Below are positions 21,600 to 29,427 of a stretch of DNA of 64,000 bases, piece by piece (the first letter of the stretch is position 1; each line of letters starts with the position of its first letter). This stretch comes from Massilia sp. YIM B02443 (GTDB lineage: Bacteria > Pseudomonadota > Gammaproteobacteria > Burkholderiales > Burkholderiaceae_D): positions 1-64,000 of the forward strand of contig NZ_JASNRA010000005.1 of assembly GCF_030411955.1 (NCBI RefSeq), given 5' to 3'. The position numbers and the translations under genes were made by a program. The notes beneath the pieces were generated by a model that worked only from the letters and a program-made list of their open reading frames with translations, did no database searches and was not told the DNA's origin.

Positions 21600-24500
21600 G
21601 CGGTGGCTTGGTGGAAGTCGTCTTGCAGTGGTTCGGAGGCGTCGTCAAGCTCGCCCAGCGCGGCCAGCACGGTCTCGAGGTGCTCGATGGCGAGGTCGAA
21701 GTCGAAGTCGGCGATGGCGCTCTGCACCTGCGCCACGCGCGCCGCGCTGGCGTGCGCCGCCAGCGCCACGGCCAGGCTGGCCATCGCGCCGTCGTCGAGG
21801 GCGCCGCGCCGCAGCGCCTGCAGCAGCACGCCGCCGGCGCGGCGCGCCCGCGCCAGGTCGACCGTGGCGGCCGCGCCGCCGGCGTCGGACGGCGCCGGCG
21901 GGGCGTCGCCCTGCACCGCGGCCAGGGCGGCGTCGAGCGCGTTGCTGGCCACCACCAGGGCGGCGGCGGTCTTGCGGCCGTCGGCCGGCATCGCGTCGGC
22001 GACCTGTTCGAGCGCGGCCAGCGCGTCGGACAGCACTTCGAGGCCGATGTTGGCGGCGGCGCCGCGCACCTTGTGCGCCAGCATGCGCAGCTGCTGGTGT
22101 TCGCCGCCGGCCGCGTGCAGCAGCATGGCGCTGCCCAGCTCCGCGTACTGGCGGCCGAAATGCGCCAGCGCCTCGGCATAGGTGTCTTCGCGTCCGCTCC
22201 AGCGGTGCAGGCCGGCGCGCCGGTTCAGCACTTCGCGCGGGCCGGGCGGGACCACCGGCGCGGTGGCGGCGCTGCCGGTGGGCAGGCCGAGCACGCGCGC
22301 GATCTCGTGCGACAGCGCGAACCAGTCGACCGGCTTGCTGGCGAAACCGTCCATCCCGGCCTCGACGCTGGCTTCGCGGTGCGCGGCCAGCACGCTGGCG
22401 GTCATGGCGATCACCGGCAGGCGCGGGCGTCCATTGCGCGCCTCGTGCGCGCGGATCGCGCGGGTCGCGTCCAGGCCGTCCATGGTCGGCATCTGGAAGT
22501 CCATCAGCACGATGTCGAAGTCGCCGCTGATGGCCAGTTCCACCACCGCGGCGCCGTCGCGCACCGCGGTCATGGTGTGGCCACGGCGCTGCATCAGGAG
22601 CTGCATCAGTTCCAGGTTCTGCGGCACGTCGTCGGCCACCAGCACGTTGAGCGGCGGCAGCACGGCGGCGCTGCGCACGCGCGGCGCCTGGGTCGCGAAG
22701 CGCGCCAGCACCAGCGGCACCCGCACGTGGAAGGTGGCGCCGCGTCCCAGCTCGCTCTCGGCCCAGATGCGGCCGCCCATCAGCTCGACCAGCTGCTTGC
22801 TGATCGTGGTGCCGAGACCCGTGCCGCCGAAGCGGCGCGTCATCGAGGCGTCGGCCTGGGTGAACGGATCGAAGATCGCGGCCAGGCGCTCGGGCGCGAT
22901 GCCGATGCCGGTATCGGTCACCGCGATGCACAGCTGGTCGCCTTCCGCGCCGACCTTCAGGGTCACGCCACCGCTGGCGGTGAACTTGATCGCGTTGTCG
23001 AGCAGGTTGGTCAGCACCTGGCGCATGCGCAGCTCGTCGCCGCGCAGGCCGGTCGGCAGCGCCGGGTCGTACTGGATGTCCAGGTGCAGGCCCTTGGCGC
23101 GCGCATTGGCCGCGAGCGTCGACGACAGTTCGTCGATCAGCGACAGCAGGTTGTAGTCGTTCTGCTCCAGCTCGACCGCGCCTTTTTCGAGCTTGGCGGT
23201 GTCGAGGATCTCGTTGAGCAGGCGCAGCAGGGCGCGGCCGGCGTTGCGCACGGTGTCCAGGTGACGCCGCTGCTCGCTGTCCAGCTTGCCGTCGAGCAGC
23301 ACGTCGGTGAAGCCCAGGATCGAGTTCATCGGGGTGCGGATCTCGTGGCTCATATTGGCGACGAAGGTGGCGCGCGCGGCCGCGGCCTGCTCGGCCGATT
23401 CCTTGGCGCTGCGCAGCGCTTCTTCCATCTGGCGCCGCTCGGTGATGTCGAAGATCACGCCGTCGAGCCACTTGACCTCGCCCGACTCGTCGCGCACCGG
23501 CGCGCCGTTTTCCCACAACCAGCGCACGCCGCCGTCGGCGTGCAGCACGCGGTATTCGACCAGGTAGGGGCGGTGTTCGCGCAACGCGGCGCCGGCCTCC
23601 TTGGCCACGCGCAGACGGTCTTCGGCGTGGATCAGGGCGCCGAACACGCGTCGCGGCGGCTGGCCCAGGAAGTCCCCGGCCGGATAGCCGGTGACGCGTT
23701 CGACCGCGTCGCTCATGAACACCATCGGCCACTCGGCGCCCAGCAGGCTGCGGTAGGAGATGCCGGGGATGTTGCCGATCAGCGAGCGGAACTGCTGCTC
23801 GCTGGCGCGCAGCGCCGTCTCCATCGCGCGCTGTTCGGTGATGTCGGTGACGAAGCAGACGAACAGGTCGCGTTCGCCGAAGCAGGCGTGGCCCATCGCG
23901 CCGCGCACCGGCACCAGCGAGCCGTCCTTGCGCAGGCCGAGGGTGTCGGTGGTGGTGCGGAAGCCTTCCAGCGTACCGCTGGCCAGCACGTGCAGCAGGC
24001 CTTTCTTCTTGTTGCGGTCGGTCTCGTTGAGCAGCAGGGCGATGCTCTGGCCGACGATCTCGTCGCGGCGCCAGCCGAAGATGCGCTCGGCCGAGGCGTT
24101 GAATTCGGTGACGATGCCGTCGCGTCCGACCGTGATCACGCCGTCGACGGTGGTGGTCAGGAGGGCGCGCATCCAGGCTTCGCTGCGCGCCAGGTCGAGG
24201 TACAGCTGGCGGTAGCGCAGCAGGCCGTTGACCGCCACCACGCTCAGGCACAGCATCACGATGATCACGCTCAGGGCTAGCGCCAGGAAGTCGCTGTTGC
24301 CGCCGGCGGCGTCGAGCGGCTCGACGTCGCCGACGAAGCGCGCGGCGGCCATGCCGGTGTAGTGCATGCCGGCGATGGCGCAGCCCATCACCACGGCAGC
24401 GACCAGCAGGCGGCGCGGTTCGGTCATCGACTTGAAGTGCGCCATGCCGGCGCGCGCCCACAGCGCCAGCGTGGCCAGCACCACCGCGACCACGATCGAC

Positions 24501-24967
24501 AGCGCGAACATCAAGGGATCGTAATGCAGCGACAGCGCCATGCGCATGCCGTGCATGCCGGCGTAGTGCATGGCGCCGATGCCAGCGCCGACCAGCACGC
24601 CGCCGATCAGCAGTTCGGTCTTGCCGATGTGTGGACGCGAGATCAGGTGCAGCGCCACGAACGAGGCGCCGATGCTCGGCAGGCCCGACAGGATCGTGGT
24701 CCAGTGGTCGTAGTGCACCGGCGTGCACAGGTTGAACGCCAGCATGCCGATGAAGTGCATGGCCCAGACGCCGGCGCCGAGCGCCAGGCTGCCGGTGCCG
24801 AGCACGATCGCACGGTGCGCCGGATTGCTGCTGGCGCGACCGGTGATCTGTAGTCCCATCCAGGAGGCGAAAATCGCCACCAGCACCGACAGCACGACCA
24901 GGCGCGGTTCGTAGATTCCATAGCTGAGCATGGAAGGGTCGGTGGGAACGTTAAAGATCGGCAGCAT
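21596..24967 (-). CDS. MHYT-PAS-PAS hybrid histidine kinase with REC and HPt
   Basis: 1123 aa. The membrane MHYT sensor (residues 1-250) shows the repeated motifs MHFIGM, MHYAGM and MHYTGM thought to bind a metal (copper proposed) and sense O2, CO or NO. Two PAS domains follow (about 265-380 and 385-510), then HisKA (H541 in SHEIRTPMNSILG), HATPase (LLDNAIKF, DTGIGIAP, GGTGLGTTI), REC (D823 in LMDFQMPTMDG) and HPt (H965 in AHKVRGAAANIG). It thus contains a complete internal phosphorelay. The downstream HD-GYP regulator overlaps it by 4 bases. MLSYG at 24931 is an alternative start. Confidence 0.93.
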   Translation of the reverse strand: MLPIFNVPTDPSMLSYGIYEPRLVVLSVLVAIFASWMGLQITGRASSNPAHRAIVLGTGSLALGAGVWAMHFIGMLAFNLCTPVHYDHWTTILSGLPSIGASFVALHLISRPHIGKTELLIGGVLVGAGIGAMHYAGMHGMRMALSLHYDPLMFALSIVVAVVLATLALWARAGMAHFKSMTEPRRLLVAAVVMGCAIAGMHYTGMAAARFVGDVEPLDAAGGNSDFLALALSVIIVMLCLSVVAVNGLLRYRQLYLDLARSEAWMRALLTTTVDGVITVGRDGIVTEFNASAERIFGWRRDEIVGQSIALLLNETDRNKKKGLLHVLASGTLEGFRTTTDTLGLRKDGSLVPVRGAMGHACFGERDLFVCFVTDITEQRAMETALRASEQQFRSLIGNIPGISYRSLLGAEWPMVFMSDAVERVTGYPAGDFLGQPPRRVFGALIHAEDRLRVAKEAGAALREHRPYLVEYRVLHADGGVRWLWENGAPVRDESGEVKWLDGVIFDITERRQMEEALRSAKESAEQAAAARATFVANMSHEIRTPMNSILGFTDVLLDGKLDSEQRRHLDTVRNAGRALLRLLNEILDTAKLEKGAVELEQNDYNLLSLIDELSSTLAANARAKGLHLDIQYDPALPTGLRGDELRMRQVLTNLLDNAIKFTASGGVTLKVGAEGDQLCIAVTDTGIGIAPERLAAIFDPFTQADASMTRRFGGTGLGTTISKQLVELMGGRIWAESELGRGATFHVRVPLVLARFATQAPRVRSAAVLPPLNVLVADDVPQNLELMQLLMQRRGHTMTAVRDGAAVVELAISGDFDIVLMDFQMPTMDGLDATRAIRAHEARNGRPRLPVIAMTASVLAAHREASVEAGMDGFASKPVDWFALSHEIARVLGLPTGSAATAPVVPPGPREVLNRRAGLHRWSGREDTYAEALAHFGRQYAELGSAMLLHAAGGEHQQLRMLAHKVRGAAANIGLEVLSDALAALEQVADAMPADGRKTAAALVVASNALDAALAAVQGDAPPAPSDAGGAAATVDLARARRAGGVLLQALRRGALDDGAMASLAVALAAHASAARVAQVQSAIADFDFDLAIEHLETVLAALGELDDASEPLQDDFHQATA

Positions 24968-25334
24968 GGGTTAACAAAGTTGACGTGAGGCACCAAAAAG
25001 CGAGACGGATAGCGAGTATCGCATTTTCCGAATTGAAAGTGGTGTTGTTCTTGAGAATCAGGTCGTGAAGAGTGTTGTTTTGTCGTCTCAAACGCAAGAA
25101 TTTGCGGTAGCTCGCTAGAAGATACTTGGGGTTTTCATAGTGAACAAGGCCACGTGATGCGGTCATGTCCGGTGCAAGAGGACGAGCGGACGACTCGGCG
25201 CTAGCGCGGCTTTCGCATTTCGTTTTTACTGATTTAATAGAGGATATATCGGCGCGAGATGGATTTGCTTGAGCGCCAGGACAACAAAAAACCCGCGATG
25301 CCGAACAGCATGCGGGTTGATGTTGGTGCTAATG
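24968..25334. other. Host intergenic region up to attL
   Basis: Relatively AT-rich host DNA upstream of the MHYT kinase gene. No frame looks coding. It must contain the kinase promoter on the minus strand and, at its right end, a terminator that I assign to the tRNA-Leu gene as it was before prophage insertion. Confidence 0.5.
25285..25318 (-). terminator. Orphaned terminator of the tRNA-Leu gene
   Basis: Read on the minus strand: AACCCGC, loop with an inner ATGC/GCAT stem, GCGGGTT and then a run of T (the A run at 25285-25290 on the plus strand). It lies 17 bases outside attL on the host side, in the orientation of the tRNA-Leu gene at 63816-63900. Before phage insertion it would have stood about 17 bases behind the tRNA 3' end. 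Confidence 0.75.
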
Positions 25335-25356
25335 GGTGGTGCCTCCGGCCGGAATC
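25335..25356. repeat. attL
   Basis: 22 bases beginning GGTGGTGCCTCC and ending CCGGAATC, identical to 63814-63835, which is the 3' end of the tRNA-Leu gene including CCA. After the repeat the left copy continues AAATAC where the tRNA has GAACC, so only the acceptor and part of the T arm are duplicated. Confidence 0.92.
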
Positions 25357-25520
25357 AAATACTTATAATAATCAATAGCTTAGGAGTTATTTGCGTAATT
25401 TTTGAGTAATCGTGTTGCAAAGAGACCAGTTCCCTCAACTAACTAGCCAAACCTCGCAGGGAGCTCATGCTATCATGGCTGGCTCATCAGAATACTATCC
25501 TCATGTAGGGAGAGAGCAGC

Positions 25521-25913
25521 TTGAACAAGAACGAACTTGAGTTCGCGAAGCTTCGGTTGGGTGCTGAAAAATTTGGCAAAGTCTTGAATTTTTTTAAAGC
25601 ACTCGCCACCTTAGGTACCATACTTGGCTGTATATACCTCATCTTTGATGCCTTGGTTCTGATGGCAAACGCTAACCCAGAGGGCATCAGCGCGATTGCT
25701 GAGGTCGTGAAGAATCTTGAAATTGGTAGTATCCTTGGCTATGTGGTAGCTGCTGGATGTGCCGGGGGATGGATGCTTGAGCGCAAGGGGAAGAAGCGTT
25801 TGCTTGTGGATTATGCAAACAGGCGTGCAACGCGAGAAGCTGGAGACGCTTACCACGAGTCAAGTGGTTTAACAGAGTCTGGCGACACGCCGTCGACCAC
25901 GGAGGGTCCTTAA
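25521..25913 (+). CDS. Prophage membrane protein, two TM segments (moron, unknown function)
   Basis: 130 aa. An amphipathic N-terminus precedes TM1 (ALATLGTILGCIYLIFDALVL, about 28-48) and TM2 (IGSILGYVVAAGCAGGWML, about 73-91), then a basic stretch and an acidic hydrophilic tail. No family recognised. The start is TTG with GGGAGAG upstream. Base composition is clearly more AT-rich than the phage core. It is followed without a gap by a second membrane protein gene; the pair sits at the attL end on the plus strand and ends at a strong terminator, the usual arrangement of a lysogeny-expressed moron such as an exclusion system. That role is inference. Confidence 0.7.
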   Translation: MNKNELEFAKLRLGAEKFGKVLNFFKALATLGTILGCIYLIFDALVLMANANPEGISAIAEVVKNLEIGSILGYVVAAGCAGGWMLERKGKKRLLVDYANRRATREAGDAYHESSGLTESGDTPSTTEGP

Positions 25914-26528
25914 ATGAATTTGTTTCTAATCGGCTTTAACGGTCTGTTACTTATACTGGTTTGGCGTTTTATTTTGCGGCGCAGTATTTTGGATACATAT
26001 CGCGATCGATTGTTTGACCTGCGTGATCATCTCCGTGAAACGTTTGTAACTCGCGGATGGTCATTGGAGTCGCCTTTATATCGTCATCTAAGAAATTTGA
26101 TAAATGGTTATCTTCGATTTACTGAATCATATTCATTTGGTGAATTTGTTTTCATGGAAATCAAAGTAAAAGAGACGCCTGCTTTGCAAGCTGCTCTCAC
26201 TGCTAGAGTAGCGTCTAAGTTCGCGGCCGACAATGATGAGCAAAAAGCCTTTATTGCCGAATTCAGACGTGAAGCAGTGAGTGCCATGATGAGCTATATG
26301 ATCGTAAGCTCAGGCCCTCTTTTATTGCTGGCAATTATGATGCTTCCAGTAGCTTTGGTGATGAGTGCCTGGTCTATGATCCGTAAAGCAGGGTACTCAA
26401 TCTTTGGTAAAGCTATTGAGTTCAAAGGTCTTTGTAGCTCGTTGTGCCGTCTTGCAATTGCCATTGTAGCAAACAAGATGTTGGCGAAGGATTTTGTAGA
26501 GCAGTATTCTTATCGGCAGGCCAGTTAA
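25914..26528 (+). CDS. Prophage membrane protein, second gene of moron pair (unknown function)
   Basis: 204 aa. TM1 is at the N-terminus (LFLIGFNGLLLILVWRFIL), then a charged soluble part of about 110 residues (RLFDLRDHLRETFVTRG, SYSFGEFVFMEIK) and a long hydrophobic hairpin (SSGPLLLLAIMMLPVALVMSAW). The C-terminus is cytoplasmic-like and ends YSYRQAS. No family recognised. The ATG immediately follows the stop of the previous gene (TAA-ATG), so the two are translated together and probably form a complex. Strongly AT-rich for this genome, suggesting separate acquisition. Confidence 0.7.
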   Translation: MNLFLIGFNGLLLILVWRFILRRSILDTYRDRLFDLRDHLRETFVTRGWSLESPLYRHLRNLINGYLRFTESYSFGEFVFMEIKVKETPALQAALTARVASKFAADNDEQKAFIAEFRREAVSAMMSYMIVSSGPLLLLAIMMLPVALVMSAWSMIRKAGYSIFGKAIEFKGLCSSLCRLAIAIVANKMLAKDFVEQYSYRQAS

Positions 26529-26540
26529 AAGAAGTCGTAA

Positions 26541-26569
26541 AAAAAAGCCACTATTTAGTGGCTTTTTTT
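26541..26569. terminator. Bidirectional intrinsic terminator between moron pair and early operon
   Basis: AAAAAA, GCCACTA, TT, TAGTGGC, TTTTTTT. The perfect 7-bp stem has A and T runs on both sides, so it should stop the rightward membrane-protein transcript and the leftward early operon, whose last gene ends at 26587. Confidence 0.92.
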
Positions 26570-26586
26570 ATGAGGTTATTCTCAGT

Positions 26587-26892
26587 TTAGTTTTTATCTT
26601 GATACCTGGATGCCCATTGAATTACTTCCTTAGCACGGTAAAGCGCATGCCCCCGTCCCGACCGGGTTGACGGTAAGCGGATTGCTTTAGGGAAGTCTGG
26701 CAGGCAAGCCATGCGCTCGCGCACAACTGACTCACTGCGCTTTAGGTACGTTGCGATGGTGGCGATATCCCATAAGTCGATTTCGATTGGCAGCGAGGGC
26801 CGCAGCTGTTTTGCCAGCTCGGCGGCCATCCGGGCGATGAAGTCGCTGTCGTTGTACATTGTCGGGCCTCCTGCGTTGGCTGCAGTGTTCAT
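26587..26892 (-). CDS. Small DNA-binding phage protein (AlpA/excisionase-like HTH)
   Basis: 101 aa, or 90 from the internal ATG (MYNDSDFIARM). The central part IDLWDIATIATYLKRSESVVRERMACLPDFPKAIRLP has the winged-helix layout of the AlpA/excisionase (MerR-like) group: a helix-turn-helix followed by xFPxPxRLP and then ALYRAKEVIQWA. It could be the excisionase of the phage, although it lies far from int; position as last gene of the leftward early operon would fit an early-expressed Xis. Start overlaps the upstream gene by ATGA. Confidence 0.7.
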   Translation of the reverse strand: MNTAANAGGPTMYNDSDFIARMAAELAKQLRPSLPIEIDLWDIATIATYLKRSESVVRERMACLPDFPKAIRLPSTRSGRGHALYRAKEVIQWASRYQDKN

Positions 26893-27476
26893 GCTGTGAT
26901 GGCCTTCCTTACGTTGACGGGGTTTATCATGTCGGCCATAGCTGCGATCTGGCGCAAACGGGCGCGTTCTTCGGGTGTTCGCTCATGCTCTGGCTCGTCG
27001 TCGTCGCTCTCGGCTCTCGGGCCAAACAGGCGGTTTCGAACGATGAAAGCGCTTACGACCTTGTCAAATTCGTCGGCGAGCGCCTTGCTCATCAGTGCGA
27101 ACAGGAATTCAACCTCGACGTGCTCGGTGGCCGAGAGTTGAACTGAAAGACTGGTCCGCACTCGCTTACGCTGTCGGTACGAAACGCTGCCGGAAAGCTG
27201 CGCAACCTTGCGGATGATTTGGAACATCAGTATCCGTTCGTGCTGGCCGGAGTAGTGCACCTCGACCCAGTTGCGAACTGGTGCTTCGTCCTCGATGTCG
27301 GCCATCGTGAGGTTGTGCCGGGCCAGGATGTTCTCCAGCATCGCCTGCGCAGCAGCCTGTTCGCCATCCACACCACGCTCAGCCAATGCTTTGATCTTGC
27401 CTATGCGGCGCATCAAGGCATTGCTGACGGTATTGGGGGCGGTTGGTGTAGTAGTCATGTGTGTTTCGTCTTTCAT
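26889..27476 (-). CDS. DUF2786-domain phage protein
   Basis: 195 aa. Residues 22-65 (RRIGKIKALAERGVDGEQAAAQ and LARHNLTMADIE) match the DUF2786 pattern, a short helical domain frequent in phage early regions. The rest has a helical part with conserved-looking VEFLFALMSKALADEFDKVV and a basic/acidic tail. Function unknown. The next gene upstream ends one base into its start codon (TGATG). A second possible start is MTTTPTAP at about 27458. Confidence 0.7.
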   Translation of the reverse strand: MKDETHMTTTPTAPNTVSNALMRRIGKIKALAERGVDGEQAAAQAMLENILARHNLTMADIEDEAPVRNWVEVHYSGQHERILMFQIIRKVAQLSGSVSYRQRKRVRTSLSVQLSATEHVEVEFLFALMSKALADEFDKVVSAFIVRNRLFGPRAESDDDEPEHERTPEERARLRQIAAMADMINPVNVRKAITA

Positions 27477-28246
27477 CAGGCGGTCAATTCTTGAAAGATC
27501 TGCTCCATGAGGTCAGCAGCCTTAGTGCTGATCCTCCCCCTCTTGTTTGGCGTGATCACCGGCGGCACGTCACCGATCTTCGCTGCGAGCTCAGTCAGCT
27601 TCTGCTCCACCTGGTGATGGGTATAGCCTTCTTCACGGAGTTTTTTGAGGAGCTTGATGGTCGGCTTCGCACATTCGAACTTCAGTTTGCCGTACAGGCG
27701 CTCAACCAAGTAGGCATTGCGGGCGGTCACAAGGTCACGGTCGAGCTGTAGCGCCGGGGTCCTGCTTTTGCTGCCGAGGCGAACAGCCAGATCCCGTCGT
27801 GTGTAGCCGTCGTCGATCAGTTCGTCGAGCATCTTCCAGGTCTGCTTGGCTGACACCAGCGCGCGATCGCCAGTTGCATCAGCAGTCACCGCTAAGACAG
27901 CCCGCTCCGTAGCCGCGCGTATGTTGGTCTTGCGTCCGGAAATGATGTCGGACAGCACAGTGTTACCCACATCGCTCGCTGCGGCGACGGAACGCCGCCC
28001 CACACCCAGAGCCGACAGCGCCTTTAAGTGAGCGCGTGCCTTGGTAGCTGGCACGATGCCGTTTCCTTCGCCAGCGGCGCGAGCTACTTTGCGTTTCGCC
28101 TCATATGCAGTATTGGCGCGACGGCAGGCGAAGCAGCGGCAGCCGCTCATGTAGCGCAGCCGATCGCCGTGGCCGCGCCCAGCGGCCAGCTCGGCCACAG
28201 GTCGCAACCCGCGCGCCGCGAGAGGATTGGTCGATACCTGGTTCAT
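27476..28246 (-). CDS. Phage early protein with Cys-rich N-terminus and HTH (unknown function)
   Basis: 256 aa. The N-terminus GHGDRLRYMSGCRCFACRRANTAYEAKRK is a CxCxxC motif also seen in small phage proteins with HGTxxRYxxGCRCxxC. A helix-turn-helix-like block follows (GVGRRSVAAASDVGNTVLSDIISGRKTNIRAATERAVLAV), then further helical repeats with DDGYTRRDLAVRLGS and REEGYTHHQVEQKL. A DNA-binding role is likely but inferred. I chose ATG 28246 because GGAGG lies 5 bases upstream and it makes an ATGA overlap. Confidence 0.7.
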   Translation of the reverse strand: MNQVSTNPLAARGLRPVAELAAGRGHGDRLRYMSGCRCFACRRANTAYEAKRKVARAAGEGNGIVPATKARAHLKALSALGVGRRSVAAASDVGNTVLSDIISGRKTNIRAATERAVLAVTADATGDRALVSAKQTWKMLDELIDDGYTRRDLAVRLGSKSRTPALQLDRDLVTARNAYLVERLYGKLKFECAKPTIKLLKKLREEGYTHHQVEQKLTELAAKIGDVPPVITPNKRGRISTKAADLMEQIFQELTA

Positions 28247-28617
28247 CGCACCCTCCATTCGCACGCTGGCTGTTCGCAGTAGGCCAGCACCTGGTCACCC
28301 TCACAGATTCGGAGCGCGGTCTTCTCGCTTCCGGCGGCCTTAAGAAGCGCTGCACTCGTCCACTTGACATCGCGTATGTGCCGTGACGCGAAGCTAAGAA
28401 CATTGCGCCAGGCGCCGGAATCTTTGACCTGCAGTTTCAGAACGCTGGCGGTGTTGCTTGCGACGGGGTCCTCGGCGGCGCTGATGGGGGTTATCTCGAC
28501 CAGGTTGTCGAACTGACGAAGTAGCGCGCCGCGGTACTGGCTCACCGATTGAAAAGTGCTCGCGAATACATCATCCGCGACCAGACTGCGTAGCGCCTCC
28601 AGGGTCATAGTGGTCAT
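28243..28617 (-). CDS. Hypothetical phage early protein
   Basis: 124 aa, start MTTMTLEALRSLV. No family recognised; no TM segment. Mixed alpha/beta composition with LKLQVKDSGAWRNVLSF and a C-terminal CEGDQVLAYCEQPACEW with three cysteines that could form a small metal site. ATGA overlaps at both ends place it firmly in the leftward operon. Confidence 0.65.
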   Translation of the reverse strand: MTTMTLEALRSLVADDVFASTFQSVSQYRGALLRQFDNLVEITPISAAEDPVASNTASVLKLQVKDSGAWRNVLSFASRHIRDVKWTSAALLKAAGSEKTALRICEGDQVLAYCEQPACEWRVR

Positions 28618-28871
28618 GCCGTTGTCCTTTCATGTGTTGCGTGTTTAATCTGAACTTCGCTACTGTCGATGCCATCTCTCTTGCCGGCTAGGTAGACCGT
28701 CATCGAGATGCCGCCGCCGTCACGGTTCATGCTCAGGCAGCTGATGAACTGGTTGAGGCCTTGGTAGAGGACCGGGCGTGCGCAGTGCATGGACTTAAGC
28801 AGCAGCAAGTGATGCCGGTAGCCTTGCTCGTCGAGCGGCCGGTCGTGTTCGATCACTACAGGGCCTGTCAT
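28614..28871 (-). CDS. Hypothetical phage early protein
   Basis: 85 aa from the ATG at 28871, which overlaps the upstream stop by ATGA. Sequence MTGPVVIEHDRPLDEQGYRHHLLLLKS, then VLYQGLNQFISCLSMNRDGGGISMTVYLAG. It looks like a compact alpha/beta protein of unknown function. The frame stays open further upstream but that extension lies over the next gene and has no Shine-Dalgarno. Confidence 0.6.
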   Translation of the reverse strand: MTGPVVIEHDRPLDEQGYRHHLLLLKSMHCARPVLYQGLNQFISCLSMNRDGGGISMTVYLAGKRDGIDSSEVQIKHATHERTTA

Positions 28872-29062
28872 GCTGCTTCCTTCACCTGCTTGGCAGCGAT
28901 ACGCACGCAGGCTACGCATGCGCCGTACTGCACCAACTGTTTCGCCGTCACCACCTTGCCGCATGCGCACCTCTTGCGGCGAAGCGAGACCGGCGGCTCG
29001 GCCACCGTGCGCTCGCGGTACAGGTCGGTGCTGACCCGGCTTGGAGTTCCCCAGCTACTCAT
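28868..29062 (-). CDS. Small zinc-ribbon-like phage protein
   Basis: 64 aa from ATG 29062. A CxC (RKRCACGKVV) and a CxxC (YGACVACVRI) about 20 residues apart suggest a zinc ribbon. Basic and hydrophilic otherwise. Function unknown; it is held in the operon by ATGA overlaps with both neighbours. Confidence 0.62.
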   Translation of the reverse strand: MSSWGTPSRVSTDLYRERTVAEPPVSLRRKRCACGKVVTAKQLVQYGACVACVRIAAKQVKEAA

Positions 29063-29427
29063 GCTGCGCTCCTGACTGGGGGCAGTGGCATAGGCATCCA
29101 ATCCGTAACGCGCTCACCGGTAATCGGCATCGCGTCGACGTAGCGCCAGATGTCGCCGTCGCGGTAGCCAGGCCAGACGTCATCGTCATTCAGTGCGAGC
29201 AGTACGAGCAAGGAGTCATCTGGCAGCCTGTCCTCTACAGCCGTCCACGACTTCTCGCGCTCTTGGCCCAACTGTTCGGCGGCTGTGTTAATTTCGGCGA
29301 GATGTTTTTTGAACAGTCTCTTTGCTTCTCGATGCGGTTTGCTCGAAGGGTGGCACGCCGTCTCTACCGCGTCGAGATGGGCTTGGTCGAGGCGGGCTGT
29401 GGCGGTGAGGATAGCTGCAGTATTCAT
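29059..29427 (-). CDS. DUF551-domain phage protein
   Basis: 122 aa. The second half, WTAVEDRLPDDSLLVLLAL then WRYVDAMPITGERVTDWMPMPLPP, is the DUF551 signature (W-xx-VxxxLP ... VTHWMPLPxPP) found in many phage and prophage early regions. The N-terminal 55 residues are helical and charged. Function unknown. ATGA overlaps with rdgC upstream and the next gene downstream. Confidence 0.8.
   Translation of the reverse strand: MNTAAILTATARLDQAHLDAVETACHPSSKPHREAKRLFKKHLAEINTAAEQLGQEREKSWTAVEDRLPDDSLLVLLALNDDDVWPGYRDGDIWRYVDAMPITGERVTDWMPMPLPPVRSAA

Noticed and set aside
21608..24280. Long plus-strand open frame opposite the MHYT kinase
   Set aside because: Shadow of a GC-rich gene; no motifs, and the minus strand encodes recognised domains throughout.
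24951..25166. 71-aa minus-strand frame between the MHYT kinase and attL
   Set aside because: AT-rich, overlaps the kinase start region, no recognisable pattern or ribosome site.
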